42,007 nucleotides of DNA from Nitrospirota bacterium (GTDB lineage: Bacteria > Nitrospirota > Thermodesulfovibrionia > Thermodesulfovibrionales > JdFR-88), in the NCBI GenBank assembly GCA_021825295.1, contig JAKAHV010000029.1, forward strand, positions 1-42,007, in the 5' to 3' direction. The position numbers and the translations under genes were made by a program. The first letter of the stretch is position 1. Each line of letters starts with the position of its first letter. Under the pieces are notes generated by a model, which worked only from the letters and a program-made list of their open reading frames with translations, was not told where the DNA came from and made no database searches. Below are positions 39,771-42,007 of the stretch, piece after piece.

Positions 39771-41822
39771 ATGAGAATCAGCATGAGGATCAGGAAGGCG
39801 GTTTATATGGCTGCGGCCGCCGCGGCGTTTCTGGGTGTGCTGCTGCCTTTCGAGCTGCGGTTTTTGAAGCTCGGAGAGTTTTTCCCCGAGACCTTGCTTT
39901 ATCTCGTCTTCTTCAACCTGAACCTCATTGTCCTTCTGGCGCTCATCTACATGGTTTCGAAGGGTTTTATAGAGCTCTACCTGGGAGTGAAGCGAAGGGC
40001 GATAGGGTTTAAGTTCCGGGCCAAGATACTCCTGCTTTTTACCGTCCTGAGCATCACCCCCATGGTTATGGTCTACATAGTGGCCAGCGGGCTTGCCACC
40101 AACTACATGGACAAGATATTCAATACCCAGTTCAGGCAACCCCTTGTCTCCTCGCTTGTCATGGCCCGCGACATATACCAGGAGGAGAGGGAAATGGCGC
40201 TGAAGATGGCGGAGGGGGCCGGCGCGGCCGGGGCGGCCCGGAAGGACATCGGCCCCTACAAGATAGAGTACCTGTCCGCTCTTCCGGCCGACGCGACCCC
40301 CGCGATGCAGGCCGCCTTCCACGGCGAAAGCGGCTCCGAGGTGCTTTCCACCTCCGCAGGCGACATAATCAGGGCCATAGTCCCCCGGCCTGGAGGAGGC
40401 GTGATTGTTGCAAGCACAACCCTCCCCCCCAGGCTTGCCTCATATGCGGAAGACATCAGGCGGGCAAATGAGGGCCTTATGAAGCTTGAGAGCTGGCGCA
40501 CGCCTATACGGACCAATTTCTACCTGGTGCTCGGTTTTATCGCGCTTACCATCATGTTCACGGCCCTTCTGGTCGCGCTGAAACTGGCCAGGGGCATTAC
40601 CGGGCCGGTAAGCGAGCTTGCGGCCGCCACCCGGGAGGTCGCGAGGGGAAACCTGGATTTGAAGGTGGCCCCCGGGGGCTCCGACGAGATGGGGCTTTTG
40701 ATAGAGTCCTTCAACCGTATGGTTGCCGAGCTGAAAGAGGGCAAGCAATCGCTCGAAAACGCGTATCAGGAATCGGACAGAAGAAGGTTCTGCATGGAGG
40801 GCATACTGGACAATATCCGCTCCGGCGTCATATCGCTGTCGCCTGAAGGTTTTGTTCTGACCATAAATCCAAGGGCCTGCGCGATACTGGGCATAAGCGG
40901 CTCCGATGTGGTGGCAAAACCTTACGAAACGCTGCTCTCCCATATAGAGTCCGACGAGCTGAAAGCCTTTATCAAGGGCATAAACGTGCATACGATAAAG
41001 TTTGTCGAGCAGGAACTCTGGGTCGGCATAGGCAAAAAAAACGAAAAAGCCCTCCTGAGGGTGTTCATCACGGGGCTCAGGGACTCCAAGGGGAGGCATC
41101 TGGGACTTCTTGCGGTCTTCGACGACCTTACGGAGCTTGTGAGGGCGCAGAGGGCCCTTGCATGGCAGGAGGTGGCAAGGAGGATCGCCCATGAGATCAA
41201 AAACCCCCTTACGCCGATAAAACTCTCCACCGAGAGGATGATGAAAAAGTGGGCCGAAGGGCATGCGGATTTCCCAAGCGTATTTGAGCGCTCCACAAGG
41301 ACGATCATAGCGGAGGTCGAGAGCATGCGGGGGCTTGTGGATGAATTTTCGAGGCTGGGCAGGATGCCCGATATAAGAAAGAGGCCCTGCGGCCTTCCTG
41401 GCCTTGTTGGGGAGGTCAAGAACCTCTACCGGGTATACAAGGATTTTCACATAACCGTGGAGGCCCCTGCGGACCTGCCGGAGGTGGATCTGGACCCTGA
41501 GCAGTTCAGGCGCGTTCTGGTAAACATCATAGACAATGCGCGGGAAGCCATGAATAATTCCGGGAGCGTTTCGGTTAAAATAGATACGGACGCGGAGTCG
41601 GGCAGGCTTTTCATGAAGATTTCGGACACCGGGCCGGGTATACCGCCGGAGGTGCGGGAAAAGCTCTTCGAGCCTTATTTCTCGACGAAAAAACACGGCA
41701 CCGGGCTCGGGCTGGCCATTGTCCACAAGATCATCTCCGAGCATAACGGCAATATACGGATCAGTGAAAACAGCCCGAACGGAAGCGTCTTCGAGATAGA
41801 GCTGCCCCTCAAGGAGAGCTGA
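39771..41822 (+). CDS. ntrY: NtrY-like membrane sensor histidine kinase
   Basis: A 683-residue sensor kinase. Two N-terminal helices (about 10-30 and 38-62), a third (ILLLFTVLSITPMVMVYIVA) and a fourth (LVLGFIALTIMFTALLVALK, about 250-270) surround a periplasmic region. HAMP (LARGITGPVSELAAATREVA), PAS (LDNIRSGVISLSPEGFVL), HisKA with His474 in RRIAHEIKNPLTP, and HATPase (NIIDNAREAM, DTGPGIP, GTGLGLAIVHKI) follow. The architecture matches NtrY, which responds to nitrogen or redox state and phosphorylates NtrX. It is followed at five bases by the receiver gene. Confidence 0.93.
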   Translation: MRISMRIRKAVYMAAAAAAFLGVLLPFELRFLKLGEFFPETLLYLVFFNLNLIVLLALIYMVSKGFIELYLGVKRRAIGFKFRAKILLLFTVLSITPMVMVYIVASGLATNYMDKIFNTQFRQPLVSSLVMARDIYQEEREMALKMAEGAGAAGAARKDIGPYKIEYLSALPADATPAMQAAFHGESGSEVLSTSAGDIIRAIVPRPGGGVIVASTTLPPRLASYAEDIRRANEGLMKLESWRTPIRTNFYLVLGFIALTIMFTALLVALKLARGITGPVSELAAATREVARGNLDLKVAPGGSDEMGLLIESFNRMVAELKEGKQSLENAYQESDRRRFCMEGILDNIRSGVISLSPEGFVLTINPRACAILGISGSDVVAKPYETLLSHIESDELKAFIKGINVHTIKFVEQELWVGIGKKNEKALLRVFITGLRDSKGRHLGLLAVFDDLTELVRAQRALAWQEVARRIAHEIKNPLTPIKLSTERMMKKWAEGHADFPSVFERSTRTIIAEVESMRGLVDEFSRLGRMPDIRKRPCGLPGLVGEVKNLYRVYKDFHITVEAPADLPEVDLDPEQFRRVLVNIIDNAREAMNNSGSVSVKIDTDAESGRLFMKISDTGPGIPPEVREKLFEPYFSTKKHGTGLGLAIVHKIISEHNGNIRISENSPNGSVFEIELPLKES

Positions 41823-41827
41823 AGCTG

Positions 41828-42007
41828 ATGCCCAGGGTCCTCATAGTAGACGACGAAGCCAACATCAGGGAAAGCCTGGCCGATATACTCTCGGACGAAG
41901 GCTACGAGATCGACATGGCCGGCTCCGGGGAAGAGGCCATGGAGGCAATAAGACGCAGGCCCCCGGAGATCGTGCTCCTGGATATCTGGCTGCCCGGCAT
42001 GGACGGC
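41828..42007 (+). CDS. ntrX: NtrX-like response regulator, N-terminal part (cut by window end)
   Basis: The first 60 residues of a receiver domain. Asp8-Asp9 (VLIVDDEANIRESLADIL) form the acidic pocket and Asp52 (VLLDIWLPGMDG) is the phosphorylation site. The Trp in DIWLPGMDG and the position directly after ntrY indicate NtrX, a sigma-54-type activator with AAA+ and Fis domains. The rest lies outside the window, so this domain content is inferred. It starts at ATG 41828. Confidence 0.85.
   Translation, partial: MPRVLIVDDEANIRESLADILSDEGYEIDMAGSGEEAMEAIRRRPPEIVLLDIWLPGMDG

Noticed and set aside
40440..41744. A 434-codon frame antisense to ntrY
   Set aside because: The sense frame has HAMP, PAS, HisKA and HATPase motifs in order; the antisense one shows none.
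1..42007. CRISPR arrays, rRNA or tRNA genes, insertion sequences with transposase
   Set aside because: No regularly spaced direct repeats, no cloverleaf or rRNA-like stretch, and no transposase motif were seen on either strand.

Overview
The window is GC-rich and almost fully coding. It reads as a Gram-negative chromosome from an anaerobic or microaerobic lineage, with an outer-membrane barrel, O-antigen-type sugar genes, a hexaheme cytochrome c and a bacteriohemerythrin. Gene content (GH57 enzyme, DUF355 adenosine-specific kinase, DUF4390 next to NtrY/NtrX, PAS kinases) suggests Nitrospirota or a deltaproteobacterial relative. That placement is inference; no rRNA or other marker is present.

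Left part (1-13.3 kb): a partial dispersed repeat, a YefM/YoeB toxin-antitoxin pair with a clear operator, a CDF-like transporter, a secreted protein whose predicted mature N-terminus looks like a proteasome/HslV beta subunit, a barrel protein, an LplT-like MFS carrier, a hexaheme cytochrome and a secreted PLD-type nuclease. Then comes a nitrogen block. glnK-amt runs leftward. A small NifA-C-terminus-like HTH gene, a fused molybdenum hydroxylase, xdhC and mocA run rightward. The 256-bp divergent region holds two outward-facing sigma-54 promoter matches and a TGT-N10-ACA (NifA-type) enhancer between them. This predicts a nitrogen-controlled divergon joining ammonium uptake to oxidation of an N-heterocycle.

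Middle (13.3-17.5 kb): hemerythrin, GH57, adenosine-specific kinase, hisI and a HIT protein, separated by intergenic regions full of hairpins and dispersed palindromic repeats.

Surface-polysaccharide locus (17.5-35.6 kb): a CDP-sugar module (rfbF, rfbG, an RmlC-like epimerase, a C-methyltransferase/aminotransferase fusion, a PglD-like acyltransferase) that predicts a CDP-linked C-methylated, N-acylated amino-deoxy sugar; a Wzx flippase; a CmcI-like protein; three glycosyltransferases; a radical SAM/SPASM protein; a methyltransferase; a UDP-sulfoquinovose synthase on the opposite strand; and a complete dTDP-L-rhamnose set (rfbA, rfbC, rfbB, rfbD). No polymerase or initiating transferase was recognised. 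Roughly 21.2-29.5 kb looks more AT-rich than its flanks, as expected for exchanged O-antigen DNA.

Right part (35.6-42 kb): a DUF202 membrane protein, a PilZ protein, a soluble triple-PAS histidine kinase, then DUF4390-ntrY-ntrX, the last cut by the window end. NtrX is normally a sigma-54 activator, which fits the sigma-54 sites near glnK.

A short family with terminal inverted repeats occurs four times (1-89, 14305-14461, 36225-36310, 38882-39098). In one copy its inside is inverted relative to a shared flanking sequence. A second palindromic repeat occurs at 13370-13562 and 16078-16142.
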